Below, one piece after another: positions 55,881 through 63,563 of a stretch of DNA of 64,000 nt. Each line of letters begins with the position of its first letter. The first letter of the stretch is position 1. The notes beneath the pieces are model-generated. The model was not told where the DNA came from and searched no databases. It was given only the letters and a program-made list of their open reading frames with translations. Made by a program: the position numbers and the translations under genes. Source of the stretch: Winogradskyella vidalii (GTDB taxonomy: Bacteria; Bacteroidota; Bacteroidia; Flavobacteriales; Flavobacteriaceae); assembly GCF_013403955.1 (NCBI RefSeq), contig NZ_JABFDG010000001.1:1364001-1428000 (forward strand), written 5' to 3'.

Positions 55881-57017
55881 ATGAAAACAATACACGAAAA
55901 TTGGCTACAAGAATTCAAGAATGAGTTGAACAATACAAATGAAGTTTTTATTGTTTCACCTTTTATTACTGACAATATAGTAAAACATTTATTAGAAGTC
56001 TTTAAAGGAAAATTGATTAAAGTTATTACTAGATACAATTTAAACGACTTTAAGAAAGGTGTTTCTAGCCTAGCAGCATTAGAAAGATTGGTAAAGAGTA
56101 ACGCACAAATAAAAGGAGTCATTGGTTTGCATAGTAAACTTTATCTTTTTGATAATAAAAGTGTAATTATTACTTCTGCAAATTTTACAAATGGAGGTTT
56201 CTTTAATAATAGAGAGTTTGGTGTTCTGTCTTTAAGTGATAAAACAGTTAAAGAATCACATAATTATTTTAATGAGCTATGGAGTATTGATTCTGATTTA
56301 TTAAGCCAAAATAAAATAAACGAGTGGAGAAATATAATTGTTAATTCTAAACCAAGTCCAAAATTTAAAGAAGAGCTTCCGGATTTTGGTAGTTCTTATC
56401 AAAAATCAATAATTGGCAAAAGAAGATATTTTATTAAGTTTTTTGGTAAAGATGATAATAGGTTCGGATTAAAAGACAACATTATAGATACGTTAGATGG
56501 TGGTTGTAGTCATTTTGCATTGTCTTTTTCAAGACATAAAAGAGATGCTAGACCTAGAAGATATAGGTATGGAGATATTGTTTTTATGGCTTATTTAACT
56601 AAGGAGCCAAATGATTATGTAATATTTGGAAAAGCAGAAACATTCTCTCATAATGATAAAAGAGATGTTGCTAGTAGTGATGATATAAAACATATTCCTT
56701 GGTTACAAGATTGGCCAATTTTGGTAAGAGTTAAGAATCCAATTTTTATTGATTCAAAATTATCTAAATGTCCTAAATTGAGTAATTTAATGCATGAGCT
56801 TGGCTATGATAGTTTTGCAAGTACTAAAAGAAAATATGATAATGGAGTAAGAAATATTAATCCAAAAAATACTCTAATGCAAAAAGGAGATGTAATACTT
56901 AGTGATTCTGGTGCTCAATGGATGGAATTAGCATTTCAAAAAGTAATTAAAGAAGAAGGAGAAGTTGATGAACAGCTTATTAAAGGTTTCTATCAAAGTT
57001 TAAAAATAAATGACTAG
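55881..57017 (+). CDS. PLD-like nuclease with PUA-like C-terminal domain
   Basis: 378 residues. The N-terminal PLD domain (about 1-145) has one HKD motif: LHSKLYLFD near 82, then SANFTNGGFFNNREFG near 99, as in BfiI-type restriction nucleases, which act as dimers. The C-terminal part (about 165-330) reads KRRYFIKFFGKD, then RRYRYGDIVFMAYLTKEPND and YVIFGKAETFS, resembling PUA/EVE-type folds that read modified bases; this is by eye. It starts 2 bases after hsdR and overlaps the next gene by 8 bases, so it is part of the R-M operon. Confidence 0.75.
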   Translation: MKTIHENWLQEFKNELNNTNEVFIVSPFITDNIVKHLLEVFKGKLIKVITRYNLNDFKKGVSSLAALERLVKSNAQIKGVIGLHSKLYLFDNKSVIITSANFTNGGFFNNREFGVLSLSDKTVKESHNYFNELWSIDSDLLSQNKINEWRNIIVNSKPSPKFKEELPDFGSSYQKSIIGKRRYFIKFFGKDDNRFGLKDNIIDTLDGGCSHFALSFSRHKRDARPRRYRYGDIVFMAYLTKEPNDYVIFGKAETFSHNDKRDVASSDDIKHIPWLQDWPILVRVKNPIFIDSKLSKCPKLSNLMHELGYDSFASTKRKYDNGVRNINPKNTLMQKGDVILSDSGAQWMELAFQKVIKEEGEVDEQLIKGFYQSLKIND

Positions 57018-57849
57018 ACCACAAACCATACAAATATTTTTACCAGACGGTTCGCCAACCAGTATTCGTGAAGCAGAACTCACCAATAGGTTGGTAAAAG
57101 CAATTTTGTTTCCTAGAAATAAACTGCAAGAAGCTGCTAAACGCGAGATGGTACATTTTACTGGTGTATACTTTTTATTTGGTAACACGGAAGATGGTGC
57201 GAAGCCATTAGTTTATATAGGAGAAGGCGAAGATTGTTTTTCTCGTATTCAATCTCATAACCGTAAAAAAGACTTTTGGACACATTGCGTTATCATCACA
57301 ACAAAAACTGACGAGTACACCAAAACAGATGGGAAGTATTTAGAGCATTATTGTTTAGCTAAAGCTAAAGACATTGGCAGGTATGTAACAGATAATGATA
57401 CAGGTTCTAGAAAGCCTTCTATAAGCGAAAGTAGAGCGTATGATTTGTTAGACAATTTTGATACCGCCAAAATACTGTTAGCAACATTAGGATATCCCAT
57501 TTTTGAAGAAAAACGTAAAGCAAAAAGCCCTAAAGAATTGTTTTATTGTCAAGGTAAAGAAGCGTCTGCTATTGGTGAATTAACAGATGATGGTTTTCTT
57601 ATTTATAAAGGAGCAAAAAGCAATATAAAAGAAACTAAATCTATTGGTTCTTGGGTTTCTAGAATACGAAAACAACTTATGGAGGATGCCATTTTAAAAG
57701 AGGCGAATGGTGTTTATGTTTTTCAACAAGATTATGTTTTTAATTCACCAAGTGGAGCAGCAGCCGTTGTACTAGCTAGAGCAGCAAATGGTTGGACAGA
57801 GTGGAAGGATAAAGATGGTAAAACTTTAGATGAGTTAAAGCGGAAATAG
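57010..57849 (+). CDS. GIY-YIG nuclease with DUF4357 C-terminus
   Basis: 279 residues. The GIY-YIG domain has TGVYFLFGN at 51-59, LVYIGEGED at 67-75, the catalytic arginine R79 in FSRIQSHN and a later conserved YLEHYCLAKA. The C-terminal part (SGAAAVVLARAANGWTEWKD) matches DUF4357, commonly found behind such domains. The pair is often encoded with type I R-M systems, but its role is not settled. It overlaps the PLD-PUA gene by 8 bases and ends the operon. Confidence 0.87.
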   Translation: MTRPQTIQIFLPDGSPTSIREAELTNRLVKAILFPRNKLQEAAKREMVHFTGVYFLFGNTEDGAKPLVYIGEGEDCFSRIQSHNRKKDFWTHCVIITTKTDEYTKTDGKYLEHYCLAKAKDIGRYVTDNDTGSRKPSISESRAYDLLDNFDTAKILLATLGYPIFEEKRKAKSPKELFYCQGKEASAIGELTDDGFLIYKGAKSNIKETKSIGSWVSRIRKQLMEDAILKEANGVYVFQQDYVFNSPSGAAAVVLARAANGWTEWKDKDGKTLDELKRK

Positions 57850-57889
57850 AATGACTATTTAAAAAAGTAAAGGAATCTATAAACTACAA

Positions 57890-58594
57890 TTGGAAACGAA
57901 AGTAATACCACATATAGAATTATTTACCGATGGTGGCGCAGAACCCAACCCAGGCAAAGGCGGTTTTGGTGCTATATTAAAATATAATGGCAGGCAAAAG
58001 GAATTTTTTGCAGGCTATGAATTAACTACTAATAACAGAATGGAGTTAATGGCGGTGATTTTTGGCTTAGAGAGAATAAAGACTAAGGCTAAGGTAACTG
58101 TTTATTCAGATTCTAAGTATGTTGTTGATGGTATTGAAAAAGGCTGGGCAGTAAATTGGGAAAAGAATAATTGGATTAAAAAGAAAGGTAATCTAGTCCT
58201 TAATAAGGATTTATGGAGCCGATTATTGGATGTTATAAAAAAACATGAGGTTACATTTCGTTGGGTAAAAGGGCATGCGGGCCATATAGAGAATGAACGC
58301 TGTGATTTTTTAGCTAACAAGGGGATAAACTCAAAAGATAGAATTAAGGATGAAGGCTACTTGGAATACCTTGAACATATAGAATTATACCAAGAACAGA
58401 AAATACAAAAAGAAGGCGATTTATGTAGAAAGTGCAACACTCCTACGGTGAAGAAAATACCTAAAAAACGGAAGATGAAACCGAATAAATCTTTTTATTA
58501 TGAGTACTATTTGTATTGTCCTAATTGTAGGGCTATGTATATGGTGGAAGCTGCTAAAAGAATTATTCCTGAAGGAAATAATTTATTTGAATAA
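57890..58594 (+). CDS. rnhA: Ribonuclease HI with C-terminal zinc ribbon
   Basis: 234 residues, starting at TTG (57890). The RNase HI domain (1-150) keeps all catalytic residues: D14 in FTDGGAEPNPG, E52 in NRMELMAV, D74 in VYSDSKYV, H129 and D139 in KGHAGHIENERCD. A C-terminal extension has CRKC near 182 and CPNC near 213, a four-cysteine zinc-ribbon-like module joined by a basic stretch (KKIPKKRKMKPNK). Standard RNase HI ends near residue 155. It degrades RNA in RNA-DNA hybrids. It lies between the R-M operon and the helicase gene. Confidence 0.92.
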   Translation: METKVIPHIELFTDGGAEPNPGKGGFGAILKYNGRQKEFFAGYELTTNNRMELMAVIFGLERIKTKAKVTVYSDSKYVVDGIEKGWAVNWEKNNWIKKKGNLVLNKDLWSRLLDVIKKHEVTFRWVKGHAGHIENERCDFLANKGINSKDRIKDEGYLEYLEHIELYQEQKIQKEGDLCRKCNTPTVKKIPKKRKMKPNKSFYYEYYLYCPNCRAMYMVEAAKRIIPEGNNLFE

Positions 58595-58646
58595 AAAATC
58601 TGTCTAACAACGACGCAATGACCTATTAGATCAAATATCCTATAAA

Positions 58647-61634
58647 ATGAATGACAGAAATATAACTTTAGCAATAGGTAAGGCCATTCGAGAAGGTAAG
58701 TATCTTAATATCACGTATAAAAACAAAGATGGGGATCATACCCGATTTTGGATAGCGATATTAGATATTAACGTAAAAGGAGAACTTTATGTTAACATAT
58801 TCAATGTCACTAAAGATGAACCAATTTTAAATGCAAAGATTTTTATAGCGAGCATTCAGACAGCCGAAATCTTAAAATTTTCACACTATGATGTCTCAGA
58901 CAAACTTGTTAAAAAGATTACAGATGATGAAAGTTTGCAGAAATATGACTTTGATAGGTATAACCATAATGTATTAAACTATTATTTAGAATGCTACAAA
59001 GCAAATAATAACCCGTTTTTGCATAAAAAGCACTTAATTCCAAACGTCGATAGCCATGAATTAATAAATCAAAACCCTTATCAGCTATCAGATAAACAGC
59101 AACAGCACATTATAAAAGAAATTTATAATAATGATTATAATACATTTTACGATTATGAACTGGCTTTATGCGAATTTTCTATAGACCTAGAATCTAGAGG
59201 GAAATTTGTGGTTGCTTACAGAATGCTGTCCTATAACCCAGTTGAGAATCAACTTAAAATAGGCTCAAAAATACTTTTCAATTCAGATTTCTACATTAAG
59301 GGGACTAAATATTCACTGTCATATTATACAGATTTAAGCCGAACAGATTTTGAAGCCTTATACCTAAATGATAAAAATGGTACCATAGAACGATTGATGG
59401 GTAATTTTAGATCTGGGGAATTACCTAATACGCGACCAGAAATTGTTATTTTAGGTTATGCTCAAATTGATATTTCAAATATTTATGATCAAATACACTC
59501 AGAACACACCAAAGGAGAATTAACAAAACCTTTAAAAGCATTATTTCAAAACCTTTCTTTACTAGACCGGAAAAATAGAAAAGAACCTCATATTGTCCTT
59601 TACGACAACAATATCAATATAGACCAGCTCCGTACTATTTATAATTCATTAAAATATCCAATTACCTATGTACAGGGACCGCCAGGAACGGGGAAAACAC
59701 AAACCATCTTAAATATTGTGGTAAACTGTTTAACCAATACCAAAACCTTGTTAATTGCCTCTAATAATAATATTCCAATTGACGGAATAAATGATAAATT
59801 GTACCTAGGTACGTATAGAAATAAAGAGATTCTGTTTCCTGTTATTAGATTAGGAAATAACAAATGCACAGCAGAGGCTTTAAAAAAAATAAAAAAACTT
59901 TATGAATTTGAAACTAGAGATACTCCTAACGCGAATCTATTGGCTAAGTTAAAAGAAAAGTCTAAAGAAAATAACAGAAAATTACACAGTAGATTAGAAA
60001 ATTATGAAAAGCGTTTAGATGTAGAACAAAATTTAGAGTTTATTAATGGTTTAATAAAAAAAGGAAAAGACAGTTACTGGAAATTAGAAGAAGAAAAAAA
60101 GATACAACAGAAGCAATTAAATGACATTCCAATAACTACCGATGATAATGTTAAAGGCATATTTGAAATCATTAAAGGAAATTATCAATTACAGCAATTT
60201 TTTTATTTTGAATCTTTAAGATACATAAAACGCTTAAAAACAAAAAAATATAGCGACCTCGTTGAAATACTTTATATCGAAGAGGAAAAAGCACAAGTAA
60301 AGCAATTTAATACTTGGCTTGCTCAAGACGAGAATTTAAAAAAATTCACAAAAGTATTTCCAATTATTCTTACAACTAATATCTCAAGTCGTAGATTAGG
60401 GAATAAGTTCAAATTTGATTTGTTAACAATGGATGAAGCTGGCCAATGTGATATTGCCACGAGTTTGATACCAATTTCCAAATGCAAGAATATGGTTTTG
60501 ATTGGTGACACCAACCAATTAAAACCTATTATTGTTTTTGATGAGTCGAGAAATGAAGAGTTAATGAAGCAATTTGGAATTGATGAACAATACAATTATT
60601 TCCACAATTCTATTCTTTCATTATATAAAGAAATTGATAATATTTCAAGAGCTATTCTATTACGATATCACTACCGCTGTGGAAAAAAGATTATCAATTA
60701 TTCTAATATGAGGTTTTATGAGAACCAGTTAAATCTTTCAGGAATTAAAGGAAATGGTAATTTAAAATTAATAGATGTAAACAATGTAAATCACAAGAAT
60801 AAAAATTCACAGATAGAAGAGGCTATTCAAATAGTTAAGTACATAAAAGTTAACAGATTATCAGATGTTTTTATTATTACACCATTTCGAAATCAGGAAG
60901 AAGTTCTAAATTATTATATAAAAGCAGCAATTACAAAAGGTGAATTAGATCCTTCGGTGAGTTGTGGAACCATTCATAAGGTTCAAGGACAGGAGAATAA
61001 AACTATTATAATTTCTACTGCAATTTCAAGAAATACAACCTTAAGAACGTACGATTGGATTAAAAATAATAGTCAATTAATAAATGTAGGCGTTACAAGA
61101 GCCAAGGAGAATCTAATTGTAGTCGCAGATAGAAAAGCTATCGATGTTTTATCTAAAAAAGATGATGACCTATATGCGTTGATTAATTATGTTGAACAAA
61201 ACGGTGCCTGTGATGTTTTTCAAAGTAATGTAAATAAACTTACAATTGGATTCTCTAATAATTCAAAATTTGAAGATGAATTTTACGCAACAATGCGTCA
61301 TCATTGTTCAATACGTGGTGGCAGGTTTAAGAGAAATGTAAAGATTATAGACCTATTTCCTGAAGAAAAAGATAATAAATACGTCAGTAAAAAAGAATTT
61401 GATGGCGTACTTTTTTTAGGTATTCAGCCCAAAGTTGTATTTGAACTAAATGGTAAAGAGCATTATACCGACAAAAATAGAATCAAGTCAGATAAGATTA
61501 AGATGGACTTATTAAAATCTAAAAATATCGAACTGATTTTTATTCCAAACCAATATGTAAAGCATTATGAATTTATAAGAGAGTTAATTAATAAATTCGA
61601 AGGAGATATTTATCAAAAAACTTTATTTGGCTAA
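58647..61634 (+). CDS. SF1 (DNA2/NAM7-like) helicase with C-terminal PD-(D/E)xK nuclease domain
   Basis: 995 residues. The N-terminal part (AIREGKYLNITYKNKDGDHT, WIAILDINVKGELYVNIFN) looks WYL/Sm-like. Walker A VQGPPGTGKTQT lies near 345, Walker B LLTMDEAGQCD near 593 and VLIGDTNQLKP near 615. A coiled-coil insertion occupies about 430-510, TIHKVQGQENKTI lies near 775 and the motif VI block VGVTRAKENLIVV near 812. The C-terminal 120 residues hold a DUF2726-like nuclease: EFDGVLFLG near 917, then VVFELNGKEHY near 930. No partner gene is seen. It is a single-gene helicase-nuclease of the kind found in defence islands. Confidence 0.85.
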   Translation: MNDRNITLAIGKAIREGKYLNITYKNKDGDHTRFWIAILDINVKGELYVNIFNVTKDEPILNAKIFIASIQTAEILKFSHYDVSDKLVKKITDDESLQKYDFDRYNHNVLNYYLECYKANNNPFLHKKHLIPNVDSHELINQNPYQLSDKQQQHIIKEIYNNDYNTFYDYELALCEFSIDLESRGKFVVAYRMLSYNPVENQLKIGSKILFNSDFYIKGTKYSLSYYTDLSRTDFEALYLNDKNGTIERLMGNFRSGELPNTRPEIVILGYAQIDISNIYDQIHSEHTKGELTKPLKALFQNLSLLDRKNRKEPHIVLYDNNINIDQLRTIYNSLKYPITYVQGPPGTGKTQTILNIVVNCLTNTKTLLIASNNNIPIDGINDKLYLGTYRNKEILFPVIRLGNNKCTAEALKKIKKLYEFETRDTPNANLLAKLKEKSKENNRKLHSRLENYEKRLDVEQNLEFINGLIKKGKDSYWKLEEEKKIQQKQLNDIPITTDDNVKGIFEIIKGNYQLQQFFYFESLRYIKRLKTKKYSDLVEILYIEEEKAQVKQFNTWLAQDENLKKFTKVFPIILTTNISSRRLGNKFKFDLLTMDEAGQCDIATSLIPISKCKNMVLIGDTNQLKPIIVFDESRNEELMKQFGIDEQYNYFHNSILSLYKEIDNISRAILLRYHYRCGKKIINYSNMRFYENQLNLSGIKGNGNLKLIDVNNVNHKNKNSQIEEAIQIVKYIKVNRLSDVFIITPFRNQEEVLNYYIKAAITKGELDPSVSCGTIHKVQGQENKTIIISTAISRNTTLRTYDWIKNNSQLINVGVTRAKENLIVVADRKAIDVLSKKDDDLYALINYVEQNGACDVFQSNVNKLTIGFSNNSKFEDEFYATMRHHCSIRGGRFKRNVKIIDLFPEEKDNKYVSKKEFDGVLFLGIQPKVVFELNGKEHYTDKNRIKSDKIKMDLLKSKNIELIFIPNQYVKHYEFIRELINKFEGDIYQKTLFG

Positions 61635-61672
61635 TAAAATAATCTGTTAATTAAACCTATTAAAAGTAATAT

Positions 61673-62009
61673 ATGTTATTCGATAAAGTAAAAGGAGAGC
61701 ACATCTTAAAAGGGAATAAAAGACTATGAGGAAAAGGGTTATTCTGATGGTTTTGTTCCTTCCTCCGTCTATGATATCATTCACGATGGACAAAGTTATC
61801 CTCCAAAAGCCATAATGGCCTACGCTAATTTTTACGCATCTGGTAGGAAAATTGAACGATACTTTAAAGGAGGAAATGGACCATCAATGTAAAATGGGGT
61901 TTGTATCAGTTTTAAATACAGATAATGAATTAGATACAACTATCGGTTTCAAAATTATGAAGCTATTAGATTAGTTTATGGTTTTCTGTTTGATGAAGTA
62001 GAAATTTGA
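61673..62009 (+). pseudogene. Decayed fragment of a McrB/ScoMcrA-type N-terminal domain gene
   Basis: Translation switches frame at least twice. From 61673 it reads MLFDKVKGEHILKG. After one surplus base near 61715 the next frame reads IKDYEEKGYSDGF, VYDIIHDGQSYPPKAIMAYA and RYFKGGNGPSM, then stops. Other frames continue with MGFVSVLNTDNELDT and NYEAIRLVYGFLFDEVEI. The GKxYPPK-type motif, alanine-rich helix and F-GG-G ending are typical of the N-terminal head domain of McrB-like modification-dependent restriction proteins. The ATPase part is missing. Confidence 0.7.
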
Positions 62010-62236
62010 TTCGTTAGAATAGATGTGATTTTACACCCCTATGAGCTTCGCTCGCTACCATTACACCCAACGTGTTTTGTTTCTCGTTAATCCTCAATGA
62101 GACAACCCTAAACCTCAACACATAGTTTAATTTAAAAAACGATTCCTGTAGCATATCAGTCAATAACAAAGTGAATAACGTTACGCTATAGTCTTAATAT
62201 ATAGTACTTTGTAGCAAATCTAAAAATCATACAGTT
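62010..62236. other. Intergenic region after the McrB-like remnant
   Basis: About 230 bases with no ORF, RNA gene or clear promoter that I can see. It may be the outer border of the defence island. Confidence 0.35.
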
Positions 62237-62575
62237 ATGGACAACGAATTTGCAAAACACGAAGAAAACTATATTGACATCTATCAATCTAAAGGCTATA
62301 CGGCAGGTTTCCATTTTAAAGATGGCAGTTTGATAGGCAATGATTCCTCACATACGTACCAACCCGAGGACTTACATATTGTGGCAGAGCACCGCTATGA
62401 AGGGATGAGTAATCCATCGGATATGTCTATATTATATGTTATTGAAACGAACCAAGGCGAAAAGGGTACGATGTTGTTAGGCTTTGGACCTAATGCCGAC
62501 TTGGAATTGTCTGAGTTTTTTAATGCTATACCGGATTCTCAAATTTCGGATAAAGCTAGTATTAACGCCGATTAG
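62237..62575 (+). CDS. Small conserved protein, phosphoribosylpyrophosphate synthetase-like family (misnamed)
   Basis: 112 residues, soluble and acidic. KGYTAGFHFKDGSLIG, then YQPEDLHIVAEHRYEGMSNP and SDMSILYVIETNQGEKGTML, fit a small Bacteroidota family often labelled phosphoribosylpyrophosphate synthetase in databases, although it lacks any PRPP-synthase motif. The function is unknown. It is monocistronic with its own terminator. Confidence 0.75.
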   Translation: MDNEFAKHEENYIDIYQSKGYTAGFHFKDGSLIGNDSSHTYQPEDLHIVAEHRYEGMSNPSDMSILYVIETNQGEKGTMLLGFGPNADLELSEFFNAIPDSQISDKASINAD

Positions 62576-62610
62576 GTCTCAGTGCTTCTACGCGCTTTAA
62601 GGTATAATAA

Positions 62611-62642
62611 AAAAAGTCCAATCTTAATTGATTGGACTTTTT
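62611..62642 (+). terminator. Terminator of the small conserved protein gene
   Basis: A perfect 12-bp stem AAAAAGTCCAAT / ATTGGACTTTTT with loop CTTAATTG. Confidence 0.85.
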
Positions 62643-62694
62643 GTGGTTGTTGTTTATAATTACAACCCCAAAGGGGGTGAACATAAGCGTTTAA

Positions 62695-62880
62695 TTAATC
62701 GTCTTTGTTTTTTATTTTTTCGGCACGGTCGCGGCGTGTTTCGTTTTGTTTACCATATTGGTTGTAATGGTCGACTTTTAAAGCGCCTTTCTCGTCGGTT
62801 GTATTTTGATGCAAACGCTTTTCGTGTTCTTTGTCTTTGTCTTTGTCTTTATTTTGGTCGTCTTTTTTATCTTTTGTCAT
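62695..62880 (-). CDS. Small highly charged protein
   Basis: 61 residues, almost entirely charged or polar, with no hydrophobic core. It begins MTKDKKDDQNKDKDKDKEHE, encoded by a 6-bp tandem repeat (tttgtc on the plus strand), and continues ALKVDHYNQYGKQNETRRD. It is probably disordered and may be a stress-type or nucleic-acid-associated protein. The plus-strand ORF over the same bases codes for a cysteine- and arginine-rich product and is judged its shadow. Confidence 0.55.
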   Translation of the reverse strand: MTKDKKDDQNKDKDKDKEHEKRLHQNTTDEKGALKVDHYNQYGKQNETRRDRAEKIKNKDD

Positions 62881-62951
62881 GATTAAAGGTGTTTAAATTA
62901 TTATTGGGTTTATGTCATTGTGTTGTAAAGCTTTAAATAAAAGCTGTCCTC

Positions 62952-63563
62952 TTAAGAGGGGGGCCTTACAGTTTCGGTTTTAATGCTATAATGTATAGGT
63001 TTAAATGTTCCGCCATTGCTGTCTTCTGCAGAACAGGCGGTAAGTGCCACTAGCAAGTCCATTTGTGCTTGAAACTCAATGTAGTCTCCAGCTTTAGATG
63101 TTGGTGGCTGTACAGATAGTTGACCATTGGTGTTGAATTGTACATTCATAAAAATATTAAAGGCTGTGGGTATGTCATCTACGCCAATACCGTAAGGTTG
63201 CAGGTGGTGTTGTAAATTACCTAAGCAACTGGGATGCTCGCCTTTGTGGTTATACATAATTTGAAATGTTTCTGGGCTGCAAGGGGCTAGTAGGAAATCG
63301 TTTCGTCCGTTAGTATCTTCAATAATTTTCATCATTTTCTGCGAACGATTGGACCAGAGGTAATTTCCTTTGGTTAGTAATAGGTTTTCTTCAAAATCTA
63401 AAGATTTGCCAGAGGATAATTTTTCTTGGTGATCTTTAGCATTAAATAGCACCATATCACTTACTTGCTCTCCCATGGGGTCTATGACGGTAAGAATCTC
63501 GTTCTTTTTAAGCAGAAAGGCTGCGCCAGATTGTTTGTCTATTACGTTAACTAGTGGTTTCAT
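62952..63563 (-). CDS. DUF1989 (urea carboxylase-associated) family protein
   Basis: 203 residues. The family pattern is clear: GAAFLLKKNEILTVIDPMGE near 13, QVSDMVLFNA near 33, NDFLLAPCSPETF near 88, HPSCLGNLQHHL near 110 and AFNIFMNVQFNTNG near 134, with cysteines and histidines that probably bind metal. Members lie near urea or guanidine metabolism genes; the activity is not well defined. Its ATG overlaps the stop of the upstream YqcI/YcgG-type gene by 4 bases (ATGA), so the two are co-translated. Confidence 0.88.
   Translation of the reverse strand: MKPLVNVIDKQSGAAFLLKKNEILTVIDPMGEQVSDMVLFNAKDHQEKLSSGKSLDFEENLLLTKGNYLWSNRSQKMMKIIEDTNGRNDFLLAPCSPETFQIMYNHKGEHPSCLGNLQHHLQPYGIGVDDIPTAFNIFMNVQFNTNGQLSVQPPTSKAGDYIEFQAQMDLLVALTACSAEDSNGGTFKPIHYSIKTETVRPPS

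Noticed and set aside
62628..62882. 84-codon plus-strand ORF
   Set aside because: Starts within a terminator and lies opposite the charged 61-residue gene. Arginine, cysteine and leucine content is typical of a shadow frame.
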